Of a DNA stretch of 64,000 nucleotides, positions 1 to 12,827 are shown in pieces. The DNA lies in assembly GCA_002633025.1 (NCBI GenBank), contig NMRB01000906.1, positions 97,838-161,837 of the forward strand. The letters are read 5' to 3'. Under the pieces are notes generated by a model. That model had not been told where the DNA came from. It did not search any database and saw only the letters and a list, made by a program, of their open reading frames with translations. Numbering within the stretch: the stretch's first letter is position 1; each line of letters starts with the position of its first letter. This DNA is from Notospermus geniculatus. Lineage: Eukaryota > Nemertea > Pilidiophora > Heteronemertea > Lineidae. Made by a program: the position numbers and the translations under genes.

Positions 1-62
1 CGTTTTTTCGAATCAGACATGTATCTCAATTAACATTACTTTTTTGAATTTGTTCGTGAATG

Positions 63-717
63 TTAAAGATAAAATACCCGTGATGCGATAGTGAGGTTTT
101 GAAAGTCTGACAACACGAAGTACGAAATGCGGAATTGGACTTCATTTCCATGACGTAATGTATTTCAGGAGATGGTCGGCACCACAAATATCGCCTGCTG
201 CAAGAGCAACTCTTAACGTACCACGTTAGACCGATAGAGTTACGGTGTATAATTAAAATTTTGGAATTTGTCTTTCGTTTCAACTTGAAATTTAAAAATT
301 CAAGATGCACCATAACTCTCTCGGTCTTACATGATATGCTAAAAGACGCACTGGCAGCAGGTAGATTTGTGGTACCAACGATCTCCAGAAACACATTAAG
401 TCCTGGAAATGAAGTTGAATTTCGTATTTCCTACTTCGTCTTTCGTCAGATTTGCGAAACGTCACTACTGTATCACGGATATTTTCACGGGCCACGAAAA
501 TCATTGCTTATTTACATTTTGTTTGTTTGTCTCTGGTCTTTCTTTGTCTTATGAGTAATTTGTTGGTGGCATGCCCCTCCAGAAATTCTTCTGATACCGA
601 AAGTAGTCAATTTGCTGGGTTGGGATGTCTAAAAAGTCCAAAATAACATAATGTTAACATCATGTTTACAAACACTAGCATATTGTAAACAATGAAGTCA
701 TAATACATTATCTTTAA
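63..717. mobile_element. MITE with internal long hairpin
   Basis: Ends ttaaagataa / inverse near 710-717. Bases 76-483 fold back on themselves with arms of roughly 200 bases (ccgtgatgcgatagtgagg versus the inverse around 470). The right part, 471-717, matches 54924-55179 in inverse orientation. Confidence 0.7.
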
Positions 718-2828
718 TCTTTGTTGAGTTTAAAAGTATATTGTTAACTCTTTCACTGCCATTTTCAATTTCATTGGAATTAAGCCTACGAAATTCTTAA
801 ACCACGCAGAATCCCTGTCGCAAAGCGATTCGTTGAAACGTACTCTCTGAGAGCTTTCCAATGAATACCTACATGCATGTGACGGGTTTCTGACCCATTT
901 GATTTTTTTCAAATACTTTCATTTTCTACAGATTTGCCTTTTGGCAGTAAAGGCTTAATTTTCGCACTTGGTACAACCGCAAAATCAACCTGGGGACATC
1001 TCGCCACTACGATGTACCCACTGACGCGGTTTTTGTGGCGGAGAGCGACAAAACGCGGCGATTTCACGGGCCATAGAAATTTGATGCTACTTTTTCAATG
1101 GTAGATATCTTGCTATTGCCTTTTGCCTGTGAAAATGACAGGCCGGCGTGAAAACGCAACAGTGGGTTCAGGCCTTGAGACGTATGCAATCAAATATCTT
1201 TCTTTATCACAATAATGTTGGCCACACAAATATTTCTATAATAATCGCTATTAAAATCAGTAATCCTGTGACATTGAAAAAGGATTGACGATACCAGAAC
1301 TAGTAGAAGATGCTAGAAGGTCGCAATATAGCGCTTACATTTCATACGTCGTCACATGCATTTGCCGACCGTACCTCATTTGCGATTCCTTACGCAGTCA
1401 TTAGATCGCGGAACAACCGCAAAGTGTGCTTGCGATCACGTTACACAACAAGCCACTTGTCAAATACACGTACACGTATGTTTGCCATGCACAGCTGCCT
1501 GTCAAATCTTGTATTGGCTTGCAAAGCAATCGCATAAAGGTTTTTTTGGATACATTGTTGCTTTTTTGCATGCGGCTATTTGCGGTCAACTTCAGAGACT
1601 AAAGCTGCAGCTGCAAGTGTGTGCACCGCATGCAACCGCAATATTCAGAAGCACAATAGTATTTACTTAGTGCGTGTTACAAACTTCTAGGTTATAAAAG
1701 CAATAATTGCAGTAGGCCTCAGGTTTTATATTTCGACGTGTTTCTCTGCGGAAGATTCCTTGTAAACCTGAACAATCAACACAGGAGGAGATAGAGTATT
1801 GAATCCAGATTCGTTAAACAACATCAAAAGTACACGACTGTCTACCACTAAAAAAGTCCTCATTCCCATTATCTACAAACCTGCCCATTACTATAACTTG
1901 TATAATAAAATGAGAGTGATATCAACAATGGAACATGAACTATGTACGTATTAAGAATAGAACTTTACCCTTAAATCTACAAAAGGGTACATTTATATCT
2001 TTTGTATCTGTGAAGTAAACCTCACACACTTTACACAGTACTACCGTTCAGGGTAGGTATATACATTGCCCGTAAATGTCATCTACGCGGGCGGGAATTT
2101 GTCGCATTTGCCCTATGTCGCATGATCGCGTCGAATTTCAGTGCGAGACTACATCGCATCGAATTCAATGCGATTGTTGGGCGTTTCGCACAGCTTCTGC
2201 GTCGATTTTGAAAATTCTAATGCGCTGCTGCCGTTGCAATTGAATTTTCTATTAATATTGCCAGATATTCTAATCAATATACCGTACACAAAAGGAGTAT
2301 TAAATAAAGGAGGATTTTTTCTAGATTTGCTTCTTGGCCTAAGGTTTATTTCAATAATGATCCTGCATGACACAAGACGGCGCTACCGTCGATCCGACCA
2401 AATGACGTCACTTTTGTCTCACTTGACCTCCATCGCAGGAAAATGTGTGTACATTTTTCTAAAGGATTTTGTTCCGAAAACACTGACCAGATGGACACCT
2501 TTGTATTCAGTGCATGATGGGTTCAGTTTTGAAAAAATCAATGTGAAAATTTGGGATTTTTAAGCCAAGAATTACAGTAAATAAAACTGGAATATGGAGA
2601 GTTCGGTCTGATCGATACCAGCGCCATCTAGCGGATAAATCGCGCAGTTCCCTCATGGCTTATTTTCGTTCCTCACTATTCCGTTCGTTAGTAGTCAATC
2701 ATGACTTTTAAAAACTATTTTCAACACAATTTTTCCTGAAGTCCATCATATATCGGTTGCTAAAATTAGTCCATTGACAAATTGACAAATTTTCCCGAAA
2801 AAAGTGGGCATTATTAAAAAACATGTTA
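718..2828. other. No gene recognised
   Basis: Only short, unconvincing frames on either strand. No family or repeat recognised. Confidence 0.5.
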
Positions 2829-2963
2829 AATCAAAATATACAGTGACGCATTAGGTGTGTCGCAGTTTTTTCTGCCGCTTGTACAATGGGAATGGGAATC
2901 AAAATATACAGTGGCGCATTAGGTCTGTCGCAGTTTTTTCTGCCGCTTGTACAATGGGAATTG
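2829..2963 (+). repeat. 68-bp tandem duplication
   Basis: Two adjacent units starting at 2829 and 2897 (aatcaaaatatacagtg...), differing at about two to three bases, so recent. Confidence 0.9.
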
Positions 2964-3265
2964 GTCTACTTTCTACACCACAGATGGCGTAGTTGTATTA
3001 TGCATCCAGCATGCCTACAACCCTACGTCTTATTTCCAAACATATATTTATATAATATATAAAGACATCTTATGAACACAACGGAGAATAAACAAGTGAT
3101 TCCTTAGATAAGAACCCAATAGATCTACATTTTCCTAGCGTTTGCCTCTAAACGAACATTTTCTCTTGTAACAGTGTTTATATACACACGTGCTATCGTT
3201 TTACACTATATACAGTTTCGTAAATAGCTATAAATTTTAACATTTGGCACGCTGACGTTGAGTGA

Positions 3266-4172
3266 AATGGTCCGTGGACCATGTGCTCACCTGGGTGAAT
3301 GTACCAGAAGAACAAATGGCAAATGTAAAATCGGAATGTTCCAGGGCTAGTCCTGAGTTCCAATGTAATATGATTATGGTCAGAATTTAAAGGTCAAAAC
3401 ATTCTCGCTCGAGTAATTTGTGACATATGTGCCAAAATCCAGCTGTACACATAGAGGTACCTAGATGCATGATTGCACCAAGTTGGAAGATACTAGGTCA
3501 AATAATCAAGAAACGTGCCAACAAAATGGCAAAATTTTTAAATTTGACCTCCATGGCCTTGAAATGTAGGTCAAATCAAAAGGTTGTTACATATGTCATG
3601 TATCCTCATTAGATGCATCGATGATGAAAATTTGGAGACGATCCAGTCGTTAGTTTAGGAATTATTGGACTTTGAGTTTTCGTTTTCGCCACCTGGTGGC
3701 CAAGCAAAGAATCGATTTGGACCGAAACTTGGTGTCATAGGTCATCTGACATAGTGGTTTAAATGGACCAAGTTTCAGATCAATAGGATCAGCAGTTACG
3801 AAACGTGCCACCAAATCGCAAAATCTTTAACTTTGACCTCTGTTACCTTAATAAGTACATGTATAGGTCAAATCACAAACCCGTTGCATATGTTCTGTAT
3901 CCTCGTTAGATACACCTATAATAAAAATTTGGAGACGATCCAGTCATTAGTTCAGGATTTATTGCACTTTTTGTGTTTTTGATTTTGACCACCTGGTAGC
4001 CAAGCCAAGAATCGAATCGAACCAAAACTTGGTGTCATTGGTCATCTGACCTAGAGGTATACGTGTACAAAGTTTCAGATCAATAGCCCCAGCGGTTACG
4101 AAACGTGCCCTGCTAACGGACGACGGACGCTGCACCATCGTAAGAGCTCGCCCCAGGTGAGCTAAAAATGGG
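3266..4172 (+). mobile_element. Dispersed repeat ending ggtgagctaaaa
   Basis: Starts aaatggtccgtggaccatg and ends caggtgagctaaaaatg. The interior repeats ggtcatctgacctag...gttacgaaacgtgcc. Parts recur at 48606-48785, 57715-58035, 59815-59960 and, with a GTC-rich start, at 34048-35288. Confidence 0.72.
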
Positions 4173-5750
4173 CAAGAGATGGAACAGCAGTGGGACGACA
4201 ATATGTCGGATCCTATCCAGTGCATTGGAATACCACATGGTTCCGATCTCACCCGTAGAAATCGGTATAGCCTTTCGTCCATTTACCATTTTATCCGGCC
4301 GGAATCAGCCAATGAAAAACGCCTTGGTGGGGTGTTAAACCATCGATTGCCCTTTTGTTGAATGAAGGCGACAGATCAATGCGTTTTTCATCGGCTGCTT
4401 TTCAGCCAATCACGTGATAGTGGACGACAGGCGATTCCCTGATCTCGCAGTATTTAGTCCTACAGGTGAAACTGGGAACCAAAATATTGGTTACTTCACC
4501 ACTTTGCGTCCACACCCCACTGCAATTCATACTCAAATTGCCTTCAGTTTTCTTGGAAGAATTTTATGTACCCGAATAATGCAGATGACCTGAAGCAAAA
4601 CATGGGAGTATCGTGAGGCATTTTGGCCCATTTCCTATGGCAACAGCGTAATGAGTCCCGCCGGACAGAGTGTCACGATCTTGCTGTATTGTATTGACAA
4701 TGAAACACTAAAGGGGCAGACCGATCCTTGGGCACCTTCCACAGCCACAGCCACTCCTGATGTATGCAGGCACACCAACGAGTTCACTTCATGTGGCTAC
4801 GATCTGAGGTTGTTGTGGCGTTTCCAATGTAAGAATTTTGGAATGCTTATGCATGTATGAGTGAGCTGTACACTGCAGTGGTCTCATCCAAAATGACAAT
4901 ACCGTGGGAACGGGCTTGGCATATCAGGTGGGCCCCTACTTTCGCTTTGTACTTTAAGGGACTTCAGTTTCAACACAGAGACGTAACTCTACCCTCTACA
5001 TAGGCCCCAATGCACTCGTTGTGTACAACATGCACATACATGTACATGGAATATTTCTTTACTAGTATTCAAAACACATATACATGTAAGTAGGCAAAGA
5101 AACATAAAAATTGCCAGCATAGGCTATATTGTGACCACAAGTGCTTTGGGGGCGGGGGGGACACGCAAAGTAATCAGGTTCTTGTTCTGACGTGTCATCT
5201 GCTTATTCGACGCACGGAACCGAAAATATTAGATTTAGAATTCTTGATATGCGTATTCACACCTAACTTCAAATGAAAATAAAACGTCTGTAAAAAATCA
5301 CATATGCACTTAGTACATGTACACAAGACTAACAGTTTTGAGAGTATTTACGTAATTCCGGACGAATATTATACTTCGCGTGTACATCACTCTGATGTAT
5401 GTGCACTTCCCACGAGGTTTGAACGAGAAGTGTACGGAACCTCTCCGCATTGACGCTCCGTGCAATACGCTGGTTGGCCATCCCAGAAAAAGATGGCGCC
5501 TATCGCAACTATGAGTCATGCAAATTAACTATTTTCCTGCCTGCAGCGCAGGCACCATCAGTACAGTGTAAAATTGTACACAGTACCAGTGGTGCCAACG
5601 CTTCGGACATAAACAAACACGTGACACTGAGTCCTTTACGGGAGGACAGATTCTTGGAGGCAATGTTTTCTCTCCTGCCGCAAGGGGACAAGGATAGGAA
5701 CAGGAACGAAACTAGGGGCTGAAAATTAAGGGTGGAAAAACCTCGTGTTA
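4173..5750. other. No gene recognised
   Basis: Contains a G-rich run at 5148-5160 and short chance frames; no coding signature found. Confidence 0.5.
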
Positions 5751-5751
5751 A

Positions 5752-6070
5752 AGGGAGACTCCACTCATTGTAGACTTTTGAATTTTTATCAATCCATGGA
5801 AACTATTGCCATGAGTTGTGATGTCACTAGTGGGCTGAAGACCTTTATTGTAGTGAATGACCTAATACAGTGACTGCTAGGCCTATTGGTTGTACCTTCA
5901 TAAATGTGCATTCAACACATATGGCATCACGTCTGCTGTGCAATAAAAATGCTTGAAATGGTGAGTTCGCTGATTTAAAAAAAAACGACATGTTGCAGAT
6001 ATCAATGAATTTGAATGTATGAACGATATTTCAAAAATTCAAAATTTTACAAAATGAATGGAGTCTCCCC
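5752..6070. mobile_element. MITE with ends agggagactccactcat
   Basis: Terminal inverted repeats agggagactccactcat and atgaatggagtctccc. Internal tgacgatgc-free AT-rich sequence matches 54051-54352. Confidence 0.78.
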
Positions 6071-6360
6071 TACGATGGAGGCAAAATTATAATAATTTTT
6101 ACGAAAAAGGAATGGCAGTACTTGTACCCTGCTTTCTAAAGCTATGACACAGAATTGAGCAATCATCCAAAATGTTGAATGAACTGTATTCGATTGAAGA
6201 AAGAAATATATGACCTGTAAAAATATTGTGATCAGATTATCCGAATTGGTGACTGTCAAATTTTTTACTACCGGTCGTTTTTTTGTGGAAAGTACATGTA
6301 TGCCTTGATTTTTTACTAACTTCATAAGTTTTACCGTTCCAGTGGGCATCACAGGTACGA

Positions 6361-6490
6361 TAGAGGGCAGCACTTCGAAAGCAGGTCCTATACAATTGAC
6401 ACCTTTTGTGTGTTAGAAATTGTTCAGGAACTTTATGTCGAATTCATATCATTAGTTTTATCCACTAGTGACACCTATTGAAGGCATGAG
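6361..6490 (+). repeat. Repeat with atagagggcagcac core
   Basis: atagagggcagcac, caggtcctatacaattg and ccactagtgacacctattga in order. Same order at 10011-10090 and 15767-15846, inverse at 52010-52160 and 52440-52590. Confidence 0.7.
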
Positions 6491-7113
6491 CTCTGATCCC
6501 CATTATCATATTCCATTGTCAATGGGTATAGGACTTTCCAACAAAGACGGTTGCTCACTATTTCTCCCATATCACGTCGTGGCGATTCATTGTCCAAGCG
6601 TGATTATAACACTACCAAATGCATCCTCTCAAACAATTATTTTACCTAAACTTTTGTGCCCCCATGGCCCACTTGACCAGCTTAGCATACCAGTGTCCAT
6701 TAAATGGTATTAAACTCCTGACGTCATATGGTGAGAAGTGCTAGACTGCCATCTTTGTTGGAAACATCACCTAGCAAGCACTTTCAAAACGCAAAAATTG
6801 ACATTTGGACACTTATTTCACAATCATTTTCAAGCCTGTCCATTCAACCAAGAACAGAACCCTGTCGTGTTTGTTTTAACGGTAAAAATTATGCATGGAG
6901 TTGCGCATGCGTGAAACTGGATTTTTGCTCCATGATTATTTATGGGTACATTAAGTAAATGTACATACAAAACTGTACGCTTCTAACTCAAAGTTAATTG
7001 ACACAGATTTTACTATGGTCAGCAACGTTTTGTTAAATGTACCGAAGGAGCAGATTCCCATTAACAAGTGAATACAAAAATCGTACCACGTAAACCTACA
7101 CAGGATCTTATTT

Positions 7114-7755
7114 TAAAGCTGACCTATCCGCACAAAAAGCCCCCATGCGACGAGCAAGAGAATTGCAAACGCCCTGCAAACACCTCAAACGAAGGCTCAG
7201 AACATGATATACCCACGACGCCAGGAGGGCGCCACCTTATTTGTCTTCGAGCTTTAGAGGTGTCAACATCCTCTGGTGAGCTCCTGCTGAACATTTTTCT
7301 GAAAGAAAATTTTTTGTCCCAGCTGGGAATCGAACCCGCGCCCTGTTATCTTTGTTCCACCGTCTTCCCCGTTGGGCCACCGAACTTGTTGGAAGACTTC
7401 TCATGTTTTCTCTTATTCGTAGTACTATTACGTAAGTCGAAGGTCTACGTCTATGACAAACACAAATCATGTTTCTGTCAGCTGGCTCGTTGGCCGAGTA
7501 GTGATGGTGAATTACAAATCAGAAGAAGATCGACGGCTCGAATCCCGTCTATAAATGACTAAAACTTTTTCTTTGAGTAGAGTAAGAGGTATCCGGAGAT
7601 GTTTACAGCTCTGTTGCCTGAAGACAAATAAGGTGGCGCCCTCCTGGCGTCGTGGGGTATATCATGTTCTGAGCCTTCGTTTGAGTGTCTGCAGGGCGTT
7701 TGCAATTCTCTTGCTCGTCACATGGGGGCTTTTTCTTCGGGTACGTCAGCTTTTC
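7114..7755. mobile_element. Long fold-back element with two tRNA-like sequences in the loop
   Basis: Arms of about 135 bases (7114-7250 and 7617-7755) are nearly perfect inverted copies; both contain the ggcgccctcctggcgtcg region in opposite orientations. The loop holds a minus-strand tRNA-like segment (7318-7388; ggttcgattccc) and a plus-strand one (7483-7553; gttggccgagtagtgatgg, ggctcgaatcccg). The internal open frame at 7068-7562 is incidental. Confidence 0.8.
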
Positions 7756-8122
7756 TCAAAACCCGACCAGGGAGTAGGAGATTTTGCAGGCTAACGTTCT
7801 TTCCATCTGCACCTTCTTCCCCAAATACGCAAGACAAGTAAACTGAAACTGGGCACTCGGAACAAGAAGCTGATAGGTAATATGTTATAGAGGGTAGGAA
7901 AGATTTCGATCTAAACGAATGCAGTGACCTAGACCATTTGCATTTTGTGTGCTGTCCCTGAGTGTCAAGGGAAAACCTAGCAAGTCAGATTTTGCTCAAA
8001 ATTGAGTTGATATTATTTTTGGACTTATTAAGCTGGGCCTCAACTTATAGAAAGCATATTTTTCAAAATTGAAAAAAAAGTGACTTGCTAGATATATCTT
8101 ACACTCAGGGGTTCTTGAAAGA

Positions 8123-8218
8123 TGGGGATTTGGCCTAGTGGTTAAGGCGTGCTGCCCCTGAGTGCTGGCGATTGATGCCTTTATGCGAGGGCCCGTGGGT
8201 TCGAGTCCGGTAGGAAGC
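8123..8218 (+). repeat. tRNA-like sequence (SINE head)
   Basis: A-box tggcctagtggttaaggc and B-box gggttcgagtcc with a long variable region between them, reminiscent of a class II tRNA. The T stem has a mismatch and the acceptor ends (ggggatt/aggaagc) do not pair, so I call it tRNA-derived rather than a gene. Confidence 0.6.
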
Positions 8219-9341
8219 TATGTCTTTCACCTTAAAAACCAGTTATTATTTCATGGCCTTCAAGTGCTCTTGAAAGTTTTAATACGTTCATGCCACCATT
8301 GGCTGCCACTCTGAAAAAGTTGCCGGGGCACCTGTTCATTCGCAAAATGTAAACCTACGGGCCAGGCTTATAGCAAAATATAAAAGCGTCAATGGGTTAC
8401 TGCTATCTTCATATAACTAACATAAGCAGAAAAGTAAGATTAGGACGAGGAATTTGCAAAAAGGAGGCCTCGCTGTGAATTAGAGCAAATATTCTTGGAC
8501 TGTGACATTGAGACTAGAATTTATTAATATTTATGATAATTGTAATAATATTTATAATATTTTTCGTAGCTTCTTCAAAGGAGCAAGAAATATGTATATA
8601 CAACTTTTTTGTAAAAAAGATTACTCTCAAGCAGTATTAAAACACTGATATAACTATTAAATGCCCCACTCTCTCTGTTGTCCTACGTCTTTTAATAGTA
8701 ACATTGCATTTAGAAAGTATCGTTTGTTAAACGCGTATCTAAATAGTCGGATTCCGGTTGAAAATATATTCTAAACAATGAGAACGATAAGAACCACGAG
8801 ACTGTAACATAGAATTCACATCCAGAATAATCATATCCTAAGTCGAATATACGTCACCAATATTCTCATTAATATTCATGCGTTTTCCCGGTATATCACC
8901 TTGGACGTTCGGACAGTTGGAACTGGCGCATTTTATCTGGTACACAAATTGTCTTTAACTTCTGTCTTCTGTATCTGGCCTCCTGTATTTGGCATAATCC
9001 TGCGTGTTTTCGCTGAGCGTAGCACCATGGCACGTTTCCGAACATCCCACGAGAATTCTTACTACTCGTACACATTCCGTCTCGCTATCCTCGCTGCTGG
9101 TGTCACGTGGACGATACGTCATCAGGAAATCCCGCGTTAAATGCCGAGAATGCCCGCTATCCTAGAGGGCGCAATGTTTGAGCACAAGTAGGTATCAGAA
9201 ATGCAATATTCCCGAAGAGAAATTTATGAAAATCGTCTAAATTTTAAACTTTACACAATAATTTAATATCTTTGTTTGATTTGTATCCTATAAAAAAGCG
9301 AGTGGATGTAATGGCGAAATAATGGGTATTTATAACATGAA

Positions 9342-9647
9342 CTATTTGTGGCTCGATTTGAAAGTCACACTAGGTAAAACATGGCTGCCCTCTTCGGCTC
9401 GACTCGAGCCGTCGAGTGCTATGTTCACGCCTTCGGCACTGTTCGTGGACTCCTCGGGAGTCTTCGACAGTTCGTGTTCATGTTCGTCATGGTGATGATG
9501 ACTGCGATGATGGCGGAATGCTTGTAAAGAAAACCTTCGATGTGTCTGTTTTCTCCCACCTCTACGCTTAGATATATGAGGGTTATCCTTACGCATAGTT
9601 TTAGTTTTGTAAATCTGTAACTGTGTATAGAGCCTTTTGAGTTCCGC
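9342..9647 (-). CDS. GPR158-like: GPR158-like terminal exon (copy 1, duplicate)
   Basis: Offset by 5756 bases from 15098-15403 and identical in encoded protein: AELKRLYTQL, DNPHISKRR, His-rich run, stop. The acceptor and the hairpin element upstream of it (9701-9850) are also duplicated. Intact splice sites and frame show no decay. Confidence 0.8.
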   Translation of the reverse strand, partial: AELKRLYTQLQIYKTKTMRKDNPHISKRRGGRKQTHRRFSLQAFRHHRSHHHHDEHEHELSKTPEESTNSAEGVNIALDGSSRAEEGSHVLPSVTFKSSHK

Positions 9648-9700
9648 CTGAAAAAAGAAGAAAAAAACAGGTTAAGGTTCATACATATTTTATAACAGTA

Positions 9701-9850
9701 GGGAGGTTTAGAAATCAAACGATAAACGTAAACGTTAACGACAACGTTATTTTTTTACCGAAAATGCAATATAAAACCTGGTTAATGTGTAGTATTAAAA
9801 ATAACGTTGTCGTAAACTTTACGTTTATCGTTTGATTTCTAAACCTCTCT
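9701..9850. mobile_element. Hairpin MITE with gggaggtt ends
   Basis: gggaggtttagaaatcaaac at the left and its inverse at the right. The two arms meet around an AT-rich loop. It lies about 55 bp upstream of the terminal GPR158-like exon in transcription. Copy 2 equivalent: 15457-15606. Relatives at 26122-26272 and 27012-27152. Confidence 0.88.
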
Positions 9851-10589
9851 AATGACAAATAATCCGGTTACTCTTCGACGAGGCCTACCCTTTGTGTCAA
9901 AACTGTTTGAAGGGGCGGGGACCTAGTTGTTCATGGTGGACGAGGGACATAACAATAGGTGCAGTCCGCCATTGACCACTCGCTACGGTTCAATGGGGAT
10001 CATAACAGTGATAGAGGGCAGCACACAGTAATCAGGTCCTATACAATGGATTTAACCACTAGTGACACCTGTTGAGGCAGTGAGTTAGGCACTCTGAACC
10101 ACAGAATCATGACTTTTATTATTAATTTATCGTCATTGACTCTGATGTATCATGGCCGCCATACTGCAGAGACTACTTATTTTCAGTGGTCATGTGATCT
10201 CATCTGGTCATGTGACAAACAAGATGGCCGGAAAACGCCAAGCAAACGTTATAAAGTAGATCACCAAAAACACCGAAAAACCTGCTATAAACACCGGTTT
10301 AACGCCTGTTTAATGATGGAATAAATATATTCATCCGCTATGTACACGATGTATGTTGAATTACAAGCAAAATTGTCGTCGTTTCAAGGGACTATTCAAC
10401 ATGCGGATGCAACTTGGGTGTTAGTCGGTCAAGCTTCTCACTTCCGGCGCAGTGCGGTAGAATTCACCGCTGTATCGCTGCGCAAGATGGCGCCCATAAT
10501 ACAGTCGAGATATGTACGGAGGCCCGTCGGAAATTGCCGAAGTACATACGAAGATGACGTCGATTGGGAGTTAGGAGGTTCCTCATTCA

Positions 10590-10700
10590 ATGCCTAGCGG
10601 ACCCATTCATGTTAATTAAGCACCAATCAGGAGAATTTTATGTTGTATTGGTCCGCTGGAATTTTGCTCCGTCTTTTGGAGTTAAGCGCGGCTGACTGCA
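10590..10700 (+). repeat. Repeat with tagcggaccca / ttggtccgct pair
   Basis: tagcggacccattcatg ... ttggtccgctggaa: short inverted pair about 60 bases apart. The same pair occurs at 16346-16456, 19575-19690 and 24825-24935. Confidence 0.65.
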
Positions 10701-10864
10701 TAAGTTTGTTGAAATTTCTTGCACTTTAACAATATTTTCAACATAGTGCCTGTTCTCGTTTTTGACTTGAAAAATTAGGCAAGGGATCCTAATTGTCTTC
10801 AGAGAATTCTTAAAGGGCACTGTAAAAATGGCATAGTCCCCGCGGGTAAATTTTACCAATGCCA

Positions 10865-11043
10865 CAGGTGTAAAGTTTTTCAGTGTTTCCGTGTGTCAGT
10901 GTTCCCCCTATTGTTCTGGAAACACTAGCAGATAGATCGACACGTTTCTCTGTGTGTCCTTCATTGTCGAGTCGCGGCTTATTCCGTCAGACAATAGCAG
11001 GGGAACACTCGCAGATGGGGAACGCTCAAAAACGTTACACCGG
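10865..11043. mobile_element. MITE with gtgtaaca ends
   Basis: Starts caggtgtaa and ends gttacaccg. The interior cagtgttcccc / ggggaacactcgcag is also inverted. Copies: 16621-16799, 42784-42945, 49497-49655, 61352-61533, and a fragment at 46671-46745. Confidence 0.8.
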
Positions 11044-11067
11044 CACTTTCGATTTTACCACAGAAAA

Positions 11068-11153
11068 GGGTAATATTTGCTCACAAGCGCCGAACAATCC
11101 CGTTTACCACGGAAAAGGGTATTGTTCGGCGCTTGTTAGCAAATAATATTACC
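11068..11153. repeat. Perfect-stem hairpin
   Basis: ggtaatatttgct and caagcgccgaacaat on the left pair with their inverse on the right around a 20-base loop. Duplicate at 16824-16909. Confidence 0.85.
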
Positions 11154-12270
11154 TATTCGTTGGAATTCTCAGGCGTCTTTCCTCATTATGGGGGTAATGT
11201 TTACCTGGAACCGTGGGTAAAACTGGGGACAAGCTTACTCAGTGGGTACAACCTACCGTATTTTCCTATGGGAATAGGTGGGGGAAATCCGCGGGTCATG
11301 TGCAAATAACCCAGGAGACAACTTTTAGTTTGTACAGTGTGTATGAATGGTGCGTGGTTGTGTTTACCAGAGGCATAGTTTTACAAACAAATTCTTCCCC
11401 ATTTGGTGCCTCCATTGAAGCCAGATAGCTTCAAGTAGTTTGAACAACGTTTCATATGGCTTTATGCGTAAGTCGGTCGAAATATTCTATAGTACTCGCA
11501 TTGAATATTAACTAAAACAATTGCCAGTATAGCCAATATATTTTCTTCTAGCTTGAAAAAGTAGAGCAGAAAATCTATTCTCGTTCTGAATATTCCTCTA
11601 GGTGTATAAATGGTGCATACATGGAGGTGTGCTTACCAGAGGCACGGTTCCAGAAACAAGCACTTTCCCATTTTGGTACGAAAAGTTGTACTGTTCTTAA
11701 AATTATAACTTGTGGGAAGAAGATATCGCGCAAAAGCAAAGGGCTGGGGCAGGTGTGAAAGGAATAGGAGTCCTGGGAATGCAAGTCCGAGATGCATGTA
11801 CGTGTACAATAGTCTGCGGTTGTGAGATCATATTCGACTGGTCATGGTCTCTATTGCCATTGATATGTCCCAACCCCCCTTGAACAATAAAACCGGTCTT
11901 ATATTCCAGGGGACCTATATTCCTGCCACACCAGGCGTCGGCCAGTGTGAAAGGAATCCAAGTCCCCCTGGAATCCAAGTCCGATCTTATTGTTCAGCGA
12001 GGGATTAGAATATATGGCTAGAGAGACCATGACCATTCCAACGAACCTTACAATAGCGGGCTATTGTTTAGCGGATCTACATTCCTAGGACGCTGATTCC
12101 TGTCACACCTGTGTGAACGCCCCCCCCCCCTCCCGAATTATAGCCCGGGTGCCGTTAAAGGATTAACCCAGGCCAACTTTTGACAATGCATTGGCTTCTA
12201 TCCCTAGGACTTTCTCCGCTGATACACCGCCCCCGCGCCTGTAATCCTGAAGGAGGCAAAATTTGCATAC

Positions 12271-12450
12271 CCGAATATCCTCCGGGTCCATCTCAGCTAA
12301 GTTTATTTCCCCCACATCCACATCCCCGTTGGACGATATCCCCACGTGGAGTTTCATAGACTCGGGAAGTATTGTGTCATGTACATCTGAAGTTGAGAAC
12401 GCTCGTGTACGAAATGAATCGTCGTCGGGCGGCCGATGGGCGTACCATAG
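12271..12450 (-). CDS. GPR158-like: GPR158-like exon: proximal cytoplasmic tail (copy 1, duplicate)
   Basis: Same 60 codons, splice sites and phases as 18155-18334, with one silent base change. It lies in the left copy of the duplicated segment. If the duplication is real, it is a spare 3' end further downstream of the same gene. If the duplication is two haplotypes, it is simply the other allele of one exon. Confidence 0.8.
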
Positions 12451-12827
12451 CTGAAAAAGAAACAGTTTGGAATATGAAATGCCATATTGCAGAAAAACTC
12501 TTTTTAAAAATACGCAGTATTTCTGTTCGAAAATTCTCACATACTCGATTACGACTACACGACAAATTTCAAACCTAATGGAACAACTGAGAGATACCTG
12601 AAAATATTGCCCGACATACCAGACAGTTATGAAAATAAGGGCCTTCCCGATTTTAGAGAGGTATATATCGGTTTCTGAACGATGTAGTGTAGACCTTGAT
12701 GTCATCCATGAACCCGTTGTGTTAGACCTTCCATTCCCGTGTTATACGATTTCTCACATCGATCGCGTGTGATAGTGGAGAAGAGGATGGGCGATAGTCA
12801 ATCCCCCTGCAAAAGGCCTCTTCCGTA

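Noticed and set aside
8123-8218. Functional tRNA gene
   Set aside because: Acceptor stem unpaired and T stem mismatched; fits a tRNA-derived SINE head.
12163-12705. A single 180-codon minus-strand gene
   Set aside because: Only the 60 codons at 12271-12450 are exonic; the rest is intron read through, and both splice sites are clear.
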